From the NCBI GenBank assembly GCA_029207755.1, contig JARCOQ010000006.1:29904522-29968521 (forward strand): a stretch of DNA of 64,000 nucleotides, written 5' to 3'. The notes under the pieces were generated by a model. That model did no database searches. It was not told where the DNA came from and worked only from the letters and a program-made list of their open reading frames with translations. The stretch comes from Chamaea fasciata. Taxonomy: Eukaryota > Chordata > Aves > Passeriformes > Sylviidae. Both the position numbers and the translations under genes were made by a program. Below, piece by piece: positions 51,946 to 64,000 of the stretch (position 1 is its first letter; each line of letters opens with the position of its first letter).

Positions 51946-54900
51946 AGTACCAGGACATTCATTTATGTCTTTGTGCATGAGCATGTCATACAGACACTAT
52001 TAATCACCACTCTCCAGCTACACTTTCTGCAGATTATGCTGTAGTCTGGCCAACAGTCATCTGTTTGCAATAACTGACTGTCTCAATTTGATCTCATTAT
52101 CTTTAAATGAAATTAATTTTTTCTCTTTATGTAAAGATATTGCACAGAACAGTTACTTCTCTCCCATTTTTATTTCCTCAAATCCAAAAGTGAAACAGCA
52201 GCAAAACCATTCCTACAAATTCCAGATTTAGTGCATGTAGCAAAGGGGTATCCCAGATAATAATTATTTCTCAACTGGTAAAATTATACTTTAAAAGGAT
52301 TGCTGCTTCTGTTTAGATTTACAGTTTTGAATACATTGATATGCCCTGGGCACTTTTGAGATCTATCTCACTTTTAACTTTTCAGTAAAAATGTTAATCA
52401 GATTTTGGAACATGATGCCCAACAATGTTCTCTTTCCCTGTTCTTGCCAGTTTTCTTAAACTTAGCAGCTGTGCTTTGAACATATCTTTAAGAAGCCATG
52501 GAAACCAAGACAAGAGGAAGGAGGGTGGTCTTTAGAAAGATGTAAACAGCAGACAGATGGAATATGAGAACCTTGGGGATCATTAAAGAGACTTTGCCAG
52601 TCAAGAAGTTTGGCAGTCACATCTAGGTCAAGGAGATGCTTACAACACTGTCCCAAGTTAGGTTGTTCAGCTCTGGTGCACTTAAACAGCAATTTTTTCC
52701 CACTTCTGTCATCTTTGTATTTTTGTGTGTCCAGACTCTGGTACTATGGGACCTTGGGATGCCTTTGGAGCAGAGATATCTGATCTTTCCAACCAAATCC
52801 TTAATATATAAGGAACTAACTTTCTGCTGGCCTTGTGTCACATATACCAAAGGGGCTCAAGATATTCCAGTGTGATGAAAAAAAAAGAAAAGGGATGGTA
52901 AAAGCATGAGAGAACACCATACCTATATCGAAACAAGAGAAACAAGAACATTAAAGGGGAGACAAATTTAAGAAAAGATTGTCTAAGAATTACAAACCAT
53001 GTTTGCTCAGTGTGTAGCTGGCTAACATCCTGAATTTCTTTTTTGTTGTTGCTTTTTTGTGTGTGTGATATTTCCTATTTGTATGGAAATTAACATCATA
53101 AAACCACAACAAGGGTTAGGGAAGTTGCTTACTGCCTTGTTCATAGACACAGAATTTACAAGAAAGCATACAGGACCAGACATCTTAAGAAGCTTATTGC
53201 TGATTGACAGAAGCATGTAAGAGGAGAAGGATCATGCTGCGTTTATTTCATGCTCCTCCCCTCCATGTCTCTACTATTGACAGTGGTGGAGACAGAAGAC
53301 TGGGTTGTTTGGATTTTTCCTATGAGACAGTGTGTCTTGTCCTATGTTATTGAGCAATATATTCCCTCTATTTTCACAAAGACTGGCATTTTTTTCTGGA
53401 ATCATAAGCTGTGATTTTTAAAGACTGTGAAGAGTAATTTATAAATGGAAGTACTATAAAAATGCAAAAATACTGTTTGAGATTATGTGATCGTTATTGA
53501 AGTCCAGAATGTGCCCTTTTTGTCTGTGTAGAGAGGGATAAATCTACTGTGATGTACCCACTGATGATAAGAGAAAGAATAATTAGTGAGAGAGATTTCA
53601 TGAAAACAAAATGGTACAGCTCTGTCTGCAGACCATACAAGATACTTCCATAAGCTATGGCAAAAAGCTGTGGATTTTCTACAGCTTCAGTGTTTGAGGA
53701 GGATTACTTTGTTTTTAAAACTAAATGATCAGGACTTTATGAGGCCTCATATACAACGTATAAGGCAAAAAGTACTGCAAAACCACACATCTGCTTTACA
53801 TGCTCATGTCTCTAAAGATATCAAGGTCTATTTATTGTAGTCCTTTCTCCATTTTAAAAATGGGAGGACAATCATTGATACAGAGTGAAAACTTCTTTCT
53901 GCTTTCTCTGTGGCAAAGGCAAGATAAAATACTCTGACTGAGCTTCTAATCTGCCTTTGGTCAAGCAAAGTCCTGCTGACTTAGTTTTGCCTGAGTAAAG
54001 GCCACATAGTTGTCCATGGTTATTATATAGCCTCATTCTCTCATTTAAAAACATTTGAGCTTGAAATGGGTTCAGAAGAACAGAATAAATTACAGGAGAA
54101 ACAGAGAGTGGCTGAAAAGAAGCCTATGCCTTTCCCACTAAAAGGAAAGGCAGATACCAGCATTCGCTTTATTAAGACTCGTGTGTTTTCTGCTGAGGGA
54201 AGATAAGACATGGGGGAAGAGAGTGTAGAAGTTTAAATTAAAATTGATATCAGATGCAACGATTAAGTACTGACAATTTTTCAGGCTTTGGAATTGTTCC
54301 CATTTGCAGCTGCAAGGTACTGCAGCAGCTTTAGTATTTATGAGCACTTTGTGAGTACTGTGACAGGTTTATTATTTGTTGGCTTTCTCCAGCATTGCAC
54401 AGTAAAAATTGTTTTCAAGGAGTGTTCAAAAGTATAGCTAGCTGCCACTGTATCAAACCCAATCAATCCGCCAATGTATTTCGCATTCTTGATTGATAAC
54501 TGGCTCAGCAGTTTGGCATTTCAGGGAAGGAATGGAAGGGGAGCAGGTCTCAACAGTCATTAATCCTTTTTCCCTGAGCCTCCCTTGGGCAGATGCTTGT
54601 GCCATTATCCACATTTCTTAGTGCTGATTTCCACAATCCCATGGCTGCTCGAGCCACCACAAATTCACTGCTGTCCCTTTCACTTACTGTAGACCTTTCA
54701 TCACACTGGACTCAGCAGCCCTCCTGGGCTGACAGTGGTCACTGGAACATCTCTCTCGTTTCTTTTTTAAACCTGGGCCATTAATTTGGTTTCTTACCTC
54801 AATCTCCTTTCCTCCCTGTAAATTTATGTTCTTCCTTACTGAGCGAGAACATGAGGGTATGAATGTACCTCTTTTAAAATATGTTTGTGTGGGTTGGGGT

Positions 54901-54984
54901 GAGAGATGTCTTATGGTAAACAGAGATTCTGTCTGCTCTTCCATGAAGCTGAATAAGCTATGTTAGCTGCTCAGGAGATAGGCT
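51946..54984. other. AT-rich unique DNA, no gene seen
   Basis: Short frames overlap on both strands near 52462-52875 without domain content. A TGTGTGTG patch is present near 53060. No mobile element was recognised. Confidence 0.5.
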
Positions 54985-55026
54985 GTTTATTTATTTATTT
55001 GTTTGTTTGTTCATTTATTTATTTAA
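54985..55026. repeat. (TTTA)n/(GTTT)n simple repeat
   Basis: TTTATTTATTTATTT is followed by GTTTGTTTGTTC and then ATTTATTTATTTA. It is an interrupted tetranucleotide microsatellite of about 40 bp. Confidence 0.95.
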
Positions 55027-55069
55027 ATGCTGCAAAATTGTGAGCAAGCTCACGGTGTGCTGACTGAAA

Positions 55070-55640
55070 TGTCAGAATTAATTAGACTGAACTGTTTCCA
55101 GTGGGGAGGAAAAAACAGTTGTCTGTCATTACGAGGAGCAGATATCTATAATTAATTAGGACCAGGAACTGTTAGAGAGAAAGGAAAGAGAGACAAAGAG
55201 AAAAAAACCCCACATTCCCACATTTTTCCTGTTGGCTTCATTGCACCGAGGGTACTGAATACTCCAGATGGGTTTAAAAAATACAGATTTGAGCTCCCCG
55301 CTGAGGATACAGGATAAAGTCTATCTGTCATTTGCCAGCAATCTGGTGTTATGTGTAGCTGTGCTGCTGGGAGCACTGTCTCATGTGTATTTACTATTAT
55401 ATTAAAGCACAAATGTCTCCTCCACCTGTCCTCTAAAGAGTAATGTGTCCTGGACAAATCTGTTCCATATAATCTATATTTAACTACCCTTATCTTTGAA
55501 GGCAGAATCCACATTAGGAAGGAGTGAAATACCCAAATGAAGGGAATTAATTGTGTGAGGAAAGGGAATTCAAGTGAGAAAGGCAGTGTAGAGAATTTAA
55601 AGGAGATGAAACAGAGACAAGGAGACAAAGAACCTCACTG
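55070..55640. promoter_or_regulatory. candidate conserved non-coding block
   Basis: This is complex, repeat-free sequence with homeodomain-type cores AATTAATTAGA (55076-55086) and TAATTAATTA (55149-55158) at its start. The minus strand carries a 158-codon frame (55152-55628) that starts Cys/Phe/Ser-rich and later becomes polar. The frame resembles no family I know and has no supporting splice or promoter signal, so I treat it as chance in a purine-rich block. Enhancer or lncRNA-exon function is inference; conservation across birds would decide. Confidence 0.18.
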
Positions 55641-58200
55641 GGAAATTATGTAAGAGAGTCAAATACTATGAAAGAGTTGAGCAGGCATAGATATCCTCCA
55701 GTGTCTCTATAAATTGCAAATAAAAACCTTCCCCTGAAAACCTGTCCCCTGAAAGCTTTTACCTACGTCAAAGACTCCACTGAGCCCACTATAATGACCA
55801 TCCCTTAATCAAATTTGTGTTAACAGTTTACAGGTCTGAGGCCAGCTAACTCAGGAGATCCTTATTTCATCTGAGAAAATACCATGTTTTAACGGGTAAA
55901 TACATGATCTGTCAATGCATATGGATAAGAGGGGGCTTCATGCGAAGTTTGAGTGCTGCATCAACTTGGGCAAAAAATTCGAAAATAATCAGTATTTATA
56001 GGACAGTAGTGCTTCTAGTGAAATAATCTTGATCCTGTGCTAAGACAGAGCTTGATTTCCTGTGTTAGCAAAGCATCAGACTTCCTGGATAAGTGGGCAG
56101 GTTGTACATGAAGTTATCCTAGAACTGGGATTCTGCTTCAAAAATAGGTTTTTGTTGTGACAGTGCTGGTGGGAGATGGGTCTGTACCTCCTTGAGCAGC
56201 CTTTTCAAGCAGTATTGCTGCAGCTAATTGGGGGAGCTTGAAAGAAGCATGGTAAATTTAGCAATTTGCAACACCCCCCACAATTTCCTTGCAAGCAGCG
56301 GAAAGTTTGAAGCTTGGCTTCCTGCGGGTTTATATCCCAAAGTGAAACTGTTGTGTGTATCCTTTTGTATCCAAAAGGGATGACCTAATTTTGTAGCCTG
56401 TCTGCCAGTAGAGGCACTTCAGAGTTTCCATTTCTCTTCCACGCTATTGCATTTTACCAAATTTACGGGGATTTTAACACATTTGGGAGCCTCATCTCAA
56501 CTTAATTTGAATTGGTGAAAGGGTACAGAAATTGTTGGGGAACAAATGGTGAGGAAGCTTACAAAACTGGAATAAATTAATGTTTACATAATAATGTGCA
56601 AAAGGATCTTCTGGGGATGTCTGTCCAATTGAGTGATTTCCCTCTGGTCTTTATCTAGTATAAGCCAATACAGCAAGATGAGGCCTTATTTCTTTTTTTC
56701 CCCCCTTAGGAAAAAGTAACAGAAAAAGGAACTTGATTCTTCATATTGCCCTCCCAAACAGCCTTTCAGAATTCTGGCCAAGCTACTCTAATGCTCAAAT
56801 TCCCTTGTTAGAGATTCTTTATTCTCCAGAACAACCCTCTGATCTGAGTTGTGCTCTGCTATTAAACAGGCCATTCAGGGAGGGATGATTTAGAAGACCT
56901 TGGCTGTTGCCTGGACTGCTTTAGAGAAAAAAAAGTAGTGCACTGTAACAGTTTGAATACATTACAAGATTCTAAAAAGGTTGGATTTAAATTGATCTGT
57001 GTCCTTCATTAACTGTTTGAAAATACAGCTTCCTCAGCATATGTATACATTACTTCCCAAATATCAGAGTTGGAGAATTGGGATTTTTTTTTGGTTTACA
57101 CACTAGTAAAGATAATGAAGAAATTAAACATTTGACGTGACTGTGAGTACTCAGTGAAAGATCCCATAGTTACTGTACATTTATTGCAAAATCTCGAGCC
57201 TTTAGCAGTGTGTTCTGAGTATCAGGGTGTGTCAGAATATTCACAGCTTATTATTGCTAATAATACTGACAGGTTCATCAAACTCATCTTCTTAGAGCTA
57301 GAGCAATTTATTACAACTTTTTAACCCAAAGGAGTTTATATAATTGATGGATTTGGGTTACATTACAGATAGAAAATAACCATGAGAGATTTGGTGCTGG
57401 AGCTGAATTTGATAGAGCTGAAGTGCCATTCACCTGGGGCTTCAACAAAACTGATAGCCCTAAGTTCTGTATAACTAATTTAAATTGTTTGACTAAAGTT
57501 ACATTTTATATCTTTAATATAGGACATGCTGATTAGGTCTGAGGGAGAGGGAGCGGAGAACATGTAACTTAAATAAAACCTCCTAAACCAGCAGAGATTC
57601 CTCCCTGAGGAATTTGTTCCTTTTTCCTTTTATTTTGAATGTTAAGTGGTAATTTTTCTAACATTCAAATAGGATTATCAGAAACCAAACTCAGCATTTC
57701 CACAGTAGAGAGCCCTTTATTCTCCAAGATGAATGGAGTCTATGCTGCATAGGTATAAAGAGAGAGTTTTGTGCTAAAATAAAGACTGGAAACTATTGTA
57801 CGTGTGCAAGAACTTTTATTTTAGGGTAAAATAGTGATTTCCAAAGGACAGCTGAAGAAGTGAGGGGTTGAGTGGCTTGACTAAGCTCCTGCAGTAAGTC
57901 ACCGGCAAAGCTGTGGCTAAGAAGTAGACTGGTGGATCTCTGGCATATGGAGTTGTGCTGTTTACAAAACCCTTTTCCTTCTTTGAAGCTCTGATTGTTT
58001 CTTCAGTCTTGACTGTGCCTTCTTACACTGGAGTATGTGCTAGAAACTAGATCCCAAAAATAAAGAAGAAAAATGAAAAATTGAAAACAAAATATAATAG
58101 CATGGAAAGATCAAGTCATATTTTCTGGTTTATTATTCAAGTGGAGTAAATAAATTTTGGTGATGTTCCTAGCATAAAAGCAGGTTTCAAAAGAATATAT
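55641..58200. other. unique DNA with some GC-richer patches, no gene seen
   Basis: Blocks at about 56160-56420 and 57180-57620 look like complex unique sequence and could be conserved non-coding elements, but no motif or frame supports a specific role. No frame over 60 codons was noted here. Confidence 0.4.
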
Positions 58201-58218
58201 GTGGTGGTGGTGGTGGTT
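58201..58218. repeat. short (GTG)n microsatellite
   Basis: GTGGTGGTGGTGGTGGTT forms a short trinucleotide run, followed by ATT/ATC-rich imperfect repeats to about 58232. Confidence 0.9.
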
Positions 58219-58232
58219 ATTATCATTATTGG

Positions 58233-59112
58233 TATTGCTGTGTTGTTGCTGGTGTTTAAAATAAATACATTATTTTAAGTTCAGTAAGGGAGTGGAGGTG
58301 AAGAGTGGGACAAGAGTTAGATTGAGGAGGTGGGAAAATGATTTCAAATGTTCTCTGTTTTTGAAGGAGGTTTAAGCTGCCAAAGGGGTTCCAGCACAAT
58401 AGAGATTGCAAAGTACATGAGGATTGAGGCAGGCACAATCTTGTATGAAAGGGAGTACCCTGCTCAGAAGTGTTAAAGATTGGTGGGAGAGAGATGTTGC
58501 TGAATGACTCTTTGTTTCACTATGTTATCCTCATGCAGGTAAGCATTCTCACATCTGCTTGTTAGTCTCCACTCAGAAAAAACCCAGATATGGGACTCAT
58601 AGACTACAGCACAGAAGCTATCCTCACTGAGTAGTATTTTCTTTAGGTGTGAACTCAGATTCTAAATTTCTTGGGGTCTTTTCCTGAAGTATTTTATCTT
58701 CTTCCTCAGTCTTATAATCTAAGACATCTTGAACATATTTTGGAAATGGCCTGAAAAATGAGAGATGAATGGAATGTTCTGAGTTCTGCTAATCATTCCA
58801 TAAAATACAGATAAATTCTGAGAAGTAGATACTCTAAGGGATCCAGATAGCCAGCATGATATCCAGGATATCTTGCTCCATAATAGCAAATGACTGAAGA
58901 ATTCTCAGATATTTTTTTTTTTTCTTTCTTGGATATTATTTCCCAATCAGGTTTTTTTAGGTTACTTTGTTATGTTGAGAATTTAAAAGCAGCAATGATG
59001 ATGATAATAGCAGCCTTTTCACTGTAATATTAACTCAAACCTGTCTTCACAAATATTGGCAGATCTTATGAAAAAATCTCAGTGGTAGCTTTGAAATGGT
59101 CTTGAGTGTGTG
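58233..59112. other. AT-rich unique DNA, no gene seen
   Basis: Contains a T12 run at 58912-58923 and a minor GATGATGATAATAG patch near 58996. No gene was recognised. Confidence 0.5.
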
Positions 59113-59181
59113 TGGTTTTTGTTTTCTTGGTTGGTTGGTTGGTTGGTTGGTTTGTTTGTTTTTGTTTTTTTGGGTTTTTTT
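59113..59181. repeat. (TTGG)n/(TTTG)n simple repeat
   Basis: Six TTGG units (59127-59150) are flanked by GTTTT and TTTG-rich sequence and run into T7GGGT7. On the minus strand this gives a Lys/Gln/Thr/Pro-rich spurious peptide within 59066-59314, which should not be annotated as a gene. Confidence 0.95.
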
Positions 59182-60410
59182 GAGACAGCATTAGATGGCT
59201 CTCATCTGGTAGGGCAGAATGGGCTCCTCTTCTGAAACATCCTCGCTGGAGGGAGGCAGTGTCAATATGGAGCTGAATGTAAGGGTGGTGATCAGTTCTG
59301 TTGACTAATATCACCTAAAGGGATTTATTCCCTACATATCTAAAATGGAGAGGTAACAAGTGTAATATATCAACTTTGTATTTGATGAATTCCATACTCA
59401 TGCCACTCTGCTGGTATGTGCATTTGCAACTTTTTATTTTGTAATATATACAGCTTGGTGTTCTGGTGTAGTTTTTGGTCTAGAATAATTGGTAGCCCAA
59501 AGCCTTGTATTCAAATAAATTAAGTGTCTTGTTCTGATACTTCTTAATGTTATTGTAGCTTTATTCCAAGACTGGAAACACTTATATGTCTGTCTGAATA
59601 TTCTAAGTACAGGTCTATTAAACATAAGACATGTTAGCATAAAGCAATATTTTCTGATGGAGTATGGCACTCATCTACATGAATACAGATGTACATACAT
59701 GTGTGTTTATATACATGGGTATGCTAATATTCAAGTTGAATGATCATTTGTTTTCAAAATTCCCTGATTTGCTATAAATGTTATATTATTATATCTTTGA
59801 GCACTATGCTTCTAACATCTAGTAATTTTCCACACTCCTTATCATATTTTTTGCTCTGCTGTCTCTTCTCTGTCTTGTGCATAAAGTAAATATGTCACTT
59901 CACATCTGTTAGGGGGAGTCTGCTACATTAAGTGGTCAGAAACCACAGATTTGTCTCATTTCCTCTTCCAGGCAAAAGCAGTCCATAAGGGTGCTTTGCA
60001 TTCTCCATTGCTACCTTGGAACAGTCACCTGTAGTGCTGCTCCTGGCACTGCTTGCTGCTCTCAGTAAAAGCTTGTGTGGCCAACCAGGCTGCTGTTTGC
60101 ATAACCTCACTCTGGTCTAATTACAAAGTGCTTTCCTTTTTCTATGTTCTCTTTACTCCTCTGGGTGCAATCTGTTCTACTGTGTGACTTTTCTTTCAAA
60201 AGTCTCACAGGTAAGTTGAAAGGGAAGCATTTTTCATTCAAAACAGAATTTGGTGAAGCTGTGATTCAGCACAAATTCAATGAGATGAAGACTGTCTAAC
60301 TGGTATACATTGTGGAAAAGGTGCAAGTTTTGTTTCTGGTTGTACCTCTTTTTGTTGTCTTTGTGTTGTTCTTGTTACCTTTCACAGCTGTGGTAGGTTT
60401 ATGCTGGTTG
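59182..60410. other. AT-rich unique DNA, no gene seen
   Basis: Short frames only; an ACATACATGTGTG-like alternating patch lies near 59690-59720. No gene or mobile element was recognised. Confidence 0.5.
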
Positions 60411-60446
60411 CTGGTTTTCTTTTTTTCTTTTTTTTTTTTTTTTTTT
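60411..60446. repeat. T-rich tract (T7CT19)
   Basis: Seven T residues, a C, then nineteen T residues. Minus-strand reading gives an A-rich tract and a spurious Lys-rich peptide. It is a simple repeat without a polyadenylation context. Confidence 0.9.
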
Positions 60447-61504
60447 AAATCTGTGCTAATTATGTCATGGGAAATAGTCTTTGGATTTCTTCTGCTAAGC
60501 AAGTATTTGAACTTAAGCTTATTGTAGGGTTATATTTGATTAACATTATCTTTTTTATTTAGAAAAAAAATCTAAGTGTTTTCATAAGTAAAAGGACACT
60601 GATGCTGCATATTGTAAAATTCTGATAAGGCTGAAATTTCCATGCAAATAAACAACAGAGTGAAGCAGCTTTTAACTGCACCAAAGAAATTTTACCAGTG
60701 ATGAAATGATGGTCTTGATGTTCCGACCAAATTAGGTCTGAGAGTGCTAAGTTTTTCCTGTCAGTGCTCTCCTGTGGCTTCAGTTCAATATGCTATTTTC
60801 TGACAGGTCTGAGCAAGTTCAATGGCTTTTGACCTTTTCATGCCAATTGGATTTTTTTTTTTTTAATTGAATTAACTGTTCCTGGATCATGCTGCTTTTC
60901 AGAGAATTGTTGCCCAATATTTTTAAGTGATACGGCTGTGAAGCAGTGATTACTTATGGCTTTGCTTCCTGTCATTTCTGTATGTAGATGTACAAATACC
61001 GAGATGGATTGTATGATTTCAATCTACTTTTTGATAAGGTAATACATTTACTAAGGAGGTGTTTCATACAGATGAGATGATCCTCAATATAGATTGACAG
61101 GTTTATTTTTTTGCATTTTTTACAGTACCTGGTTTATAAAGATCTTGTTCTGCTTCATGGCTAACAGGGCAGGGAAAATAGTACTTCTTGTATAGCAAAT
61201 GCACACATTTTCACACTCTGCACAGTCTTTATCATGCCTTGCTGTTGTTGAAGTCATTTAGCTATCCAGAAAATTTCTTTCTTAACCTAGGACAAAATTT
61301 GTAAGTATTGTAACTGAAGAAAAATTCTTATTGACTTAAATGAGTCTTAGACTGAGCCTATAAAAGCAAATCTTAATCATACCTCTAAACACTAAGAATA
61401 TAGTACAAGTGGATACTGTACACAGACCTACAGAAAAAGAACTGAAGTATTCTTTCATACATTTTGACAGCAAGTTTTGTTGACATTCCTTTGTCCTCTG
61501 CTAT
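60447..61504. other. AT-rich unique DNA, no gene seen
   Basis: Includes a T13 run at 60852-60864. No gene or mobile element was recognised. Confidence 0.5.
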
Positions 61505-61782
61505 TTACATTTGTAGATGAACTTTGAGAACAATATAAATTGTTTGGTTAGCATCTTGTGACTTCTCATCCATTTTGTGGGTAGCATTTTTATTTCCTGG
61601 TCTCAAAATGCTATTATTTCTGGTTCTATCTGCTACAACCATAGCCATGTGATCCTCGGAGAGGTCAAACCCACATTTTGGCATTTTTCCTCCTTCAGCT
61701 CTTTTATTCAAGTTTATGGTACTGATATGTTCATTGTCTTCAGATAATGTACAGTCCTGTCTACAGAACAATGCACAGTGAA
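61505..61782 (-). other. minus-strand open frame with acceptor-like edge, unrecognised
   Basis: On the minus strand TGTGCATTGTTCTGTAG, a plausible acceptor, is followed by a frame open for about 85 codons that ends in TAA at 61505. The translation is hydrophilic and charged (for example GFDLSEDHMAMVVADRTRNN), which is unusual for chance frames in this AT-rich setting. There is no ATG at the start of the frame, so it would have to be a terminal exon if real. I recognise no family and see no partner exon, so a relic or chance remain likely. Confidence 0.15.
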
Positions 61783-64000
61783 TATATTGTCTAATGTATC
61801 ATTGAGCTCTTAGCTCTCTGTCTACAGAATGAAATGCTAGGCTCTTAAAAAGTAACCTATATTTCAAAGTCAGTATTTTAGTGAAGTCTTAAGGTAGTTA
61901 CTAGTGCTCTGAAATACTGAGTATCATAATACAAGGAAACATGTTTAGCTATTAGAAAGATAACAGTATTACTGACAGGATAATTCTGTCTGTTACTAAA
62001 CCCATACGACTGGGTACAGATTCTGATAGAGTATGTTGATTTTTCTCTTTAGGTACTTCTGTGGCTTTAGTAAGAATTTTGAGAAGTAAAGGACAAAAAG
62101 GACAACTTACATGCATAAGGTTAAAATTGCTTCTGGGACAAGAAGTACATGATGTGGCAAGTACTGTAACTGTTTTGTTGTGCCTATGTAAGCAAAAGCA
62201 GTCAACAAGTGGATTCTAAGCTAAGGTTGAACATCTACATTGATGTTTACACATATGAAATATAGTTGATGCTGTATCTTCATCTGATTAGTGAAAAAAT
62301 CCGAGCTGAAGTTGCCATTGCAGCTCTAATTGTTTCAGGCCACTGTGTTTGGAACCAGACTATCAATTTCTTCCTGTCTATTCTGAATTCTCCACTGTTT
62401 TCTAATAAATGGAGCATAGTGAGGGAATTACAGTTCATTCTGCAAATTTTAAATATCAAAAGTTTCTTAAGTGAGGTTAAAAAAAAGGAACAGTATTTGT
62501 TAGTGTTAAACACTTATTTCTAGTCTCTTTGGAGATATTACATTGTTTACTTCTTAATCACCAATATATGTCAATAATGAAGAGCTATGCTATGGTCCAT
62601 GATACGACTTCAATTTTTGCATGCTTACCATGTTTTTATGTGGACAAGTATTTGTCTCTCAGTTCCCTCTCCTTCATGAACTATATAAGAAATTTGTATC
62701 AGAACCTATTGGAATACAGTAAAAAGGAGAACACCGAAAACATGCTGGTCATGTTAGTCTTGTGTGGGTATCTTTCCTCTGTGCTATGCAGTTGATACCA
62801 GTACATCCATAGTGTACGTTTTGAAGAAAAACTTAAATGTTTGTGCTGGCTTCTAGAGTGAGAAAGCCATTGACTATATGGTGTTGAAAAGGTACAAAAG
62901 AAGCTCAGGTAACAATAATATGTGAAAAACATTTTTTAGCATGTTTTAAGCATTTGGGAAGAAGCAGTGTAAACAGAAGTGCTCCATCTCAAAATGTCTG
63001 CTAATATGAATAAGCAGCATGCTGTTGGGCACTAGATACAGATGTGCAGAGGACATGAAGGAAGTATAGGAATGAGTCCTCCAAACTACTGGTTTGCAAC
63101 AGGATCTTCCTTTTTCTGAATTACTGGAAGACACTTGTTGCTGAGCAGTGTGCTTCATCTGCTACGCTTTAAATCCAGTAAATCCCCCCTGCTACAACCT
63201 TTTGTGAGAGAATTTGAGTAATGAGCAGGAAGTGAGAGTTGAAATCTGGTTACTTAATGCAGAAAGAGATGAAAAAGATAATTTATACCAACTCTGGAGA
63301 ATGAAGAGGAACATTTCGCAGCTTTCACGAGGTGCATCCACAGAAGCAACTTCAGATTTGGGAGTGCAGGCAGTCTTGGCATTCTTACAGAGCAGCTTGC
63401 CGCTTTGCCCTCTGCTAATGAACTTGGCGGTCTGTCTCCAGGGTAATATTGGACAGCTCAGCCTGACAGCTAGAGAAGTGTGGTAGAAAATAATACAGAA
63501 GCCTGAGTCCCATGTTAAAAAATGCAAGATGTTTAAGGCGTTGATATCTAATTACTGCAGTCCATAAGCAATGAATCTCTGCAAATAACCTATTTCAGAG
63601 AACTTTATACTTTGCTCTTCCTGTCAACCTCATCTTTAACATTTAAATTCACATTGCAATTTATATCTTGCAGACCAGCTATGAAATGGAGGTCACTGAG
63701 TTAGGATAATTTAAAGAGAGGACAACAGAGGGACAGATAAACTCCAGGCAGAAGTTCCAGCACAGCAGATATAGTAGGGCAGACAAAAAGTCTGGGATAG
63801 AGCTTGATCAATCCTTGGAAATAGCTAAGGTCAGAATGTTAATGTGTGAAGCCTGGCATTGATATGGAAAGTACGCTTTGCATACTGTTTTCTAGTCTTA
63901 TTAACTGACTTAGAGATTCTTGTTTGACAATGAATTGAATATGTCATGAATTTGAGTACGTCCTCATCTGAGGACGCAAATGCATCTGCATGTGATATAA
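61783..64000. other. AT-rich unique DNA, one GC-richer patch, no gene seen
   Basis: The part 63230-63490 is GC-richer and open on both strands (90 codons plus, 111 codons minus). The plus frame has no ATG near its start and an in-frame stop just upstream. No domain is recognisable. Nothing else was identified up to the window edge. Confidence 0.45.

Noticed and set aside
55152..55628. 158-codon minus-strand frame as a gene
   Set aside because: No known domain and no start, promoter or splice context; the block is purine-rich on the plus strand, which reduces minus-strand stops.
59066..59314. Gln/Pro/Thr/Lys-repeat peptide on the minus strand
   Set aside because: It is the translation of the (TTGG)n/(TTTG)n simple repeat.
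60296..60527. Lys-rich or Phe-rich peptides over the T7CT19 tract
   Set aside because: They are translations of a homopolymer.
63192..63527. Overlapping open frames on both strands near the right end
   Set aside because: Openness on both strands indicates GC-richer composition. The plus frame has no nearby ATG and an in-frame stop directly upstream.
1..64000. CRISPR arrays, operons, prophage, integrons or other prokaryotic systems
   Set aside because: The sequence is vertebrate (avian) nuclear DNA. No regularly spaced repeats, ribosome-binding sites or prokaryotic gene density are present.

Overview
The window reads as nuclear DNA from a bird. The main evidence is four fragments of the avian LINE family CR1 (3' ends near 15.74, 25.28, 51.0 and 51.9 kb, ending in or near the typical ATTCTATGATTCT-like tail), plus a degraded LINE reverse-transcriptase relic near 32.15 kb. 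A roughly 1.07 kb interspersed repeat at 40.5-41.6 kb also matches, from memory, an LTR-like repeat common in bird genomes. The base composition is AT-rich and CpG-poor, with many short T runs and no CpG island. I see no bacterial or phage features. A songbird or another neoavian species is likely, but I cannot name the species.

I found no confident protein-coding gene, tRNA, rRNA or other structured RNA. The open frames are mostly short. The longest (185, 174 and 158 codons) fall in repeat-derived or GC-richer stretches and look like composition effects. The best reading is a gene-poor intergenic region or a very large intron.

Layout: 1-15.7 kb is unique AT-rich sequence with two minus-strand open frames of somewhat protein-like composition (2.6-2.95 kb and 8.2-8.57 kb). 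15.7-20 kb holds a small CR1 tail, a pure 41-base T tract, a possible conserved regulatory block near 17.7 kb, and a GC-richer block ending in ATTAAA followed by A10 at 19.9 kb. 25.2-25.9 kb holds a CR1 tail beside a GC-richer LTR-like block. 30.4 kb has a cluster of TAATTA sites and 32.1 kb the LINE relic. 39.4-41.6 kb has a 66-bp direct repeat whose copies lie 999 bp apart, followed by the LTR-like element. 50.9-51.95 kb has two CR1 copies in opposite orientation. 55-57.6 kb has GC-variable unique blocks that are candidates for conserved non-coding elements, and 58-60.5 kb carries several simple repeats.

No genes can be shown to work together here. The supported content is transposable-element debris, simple repeats, and a few unproven candidates for regulatory sequence or decayed exons. 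I did not find a convincing undescribed system.
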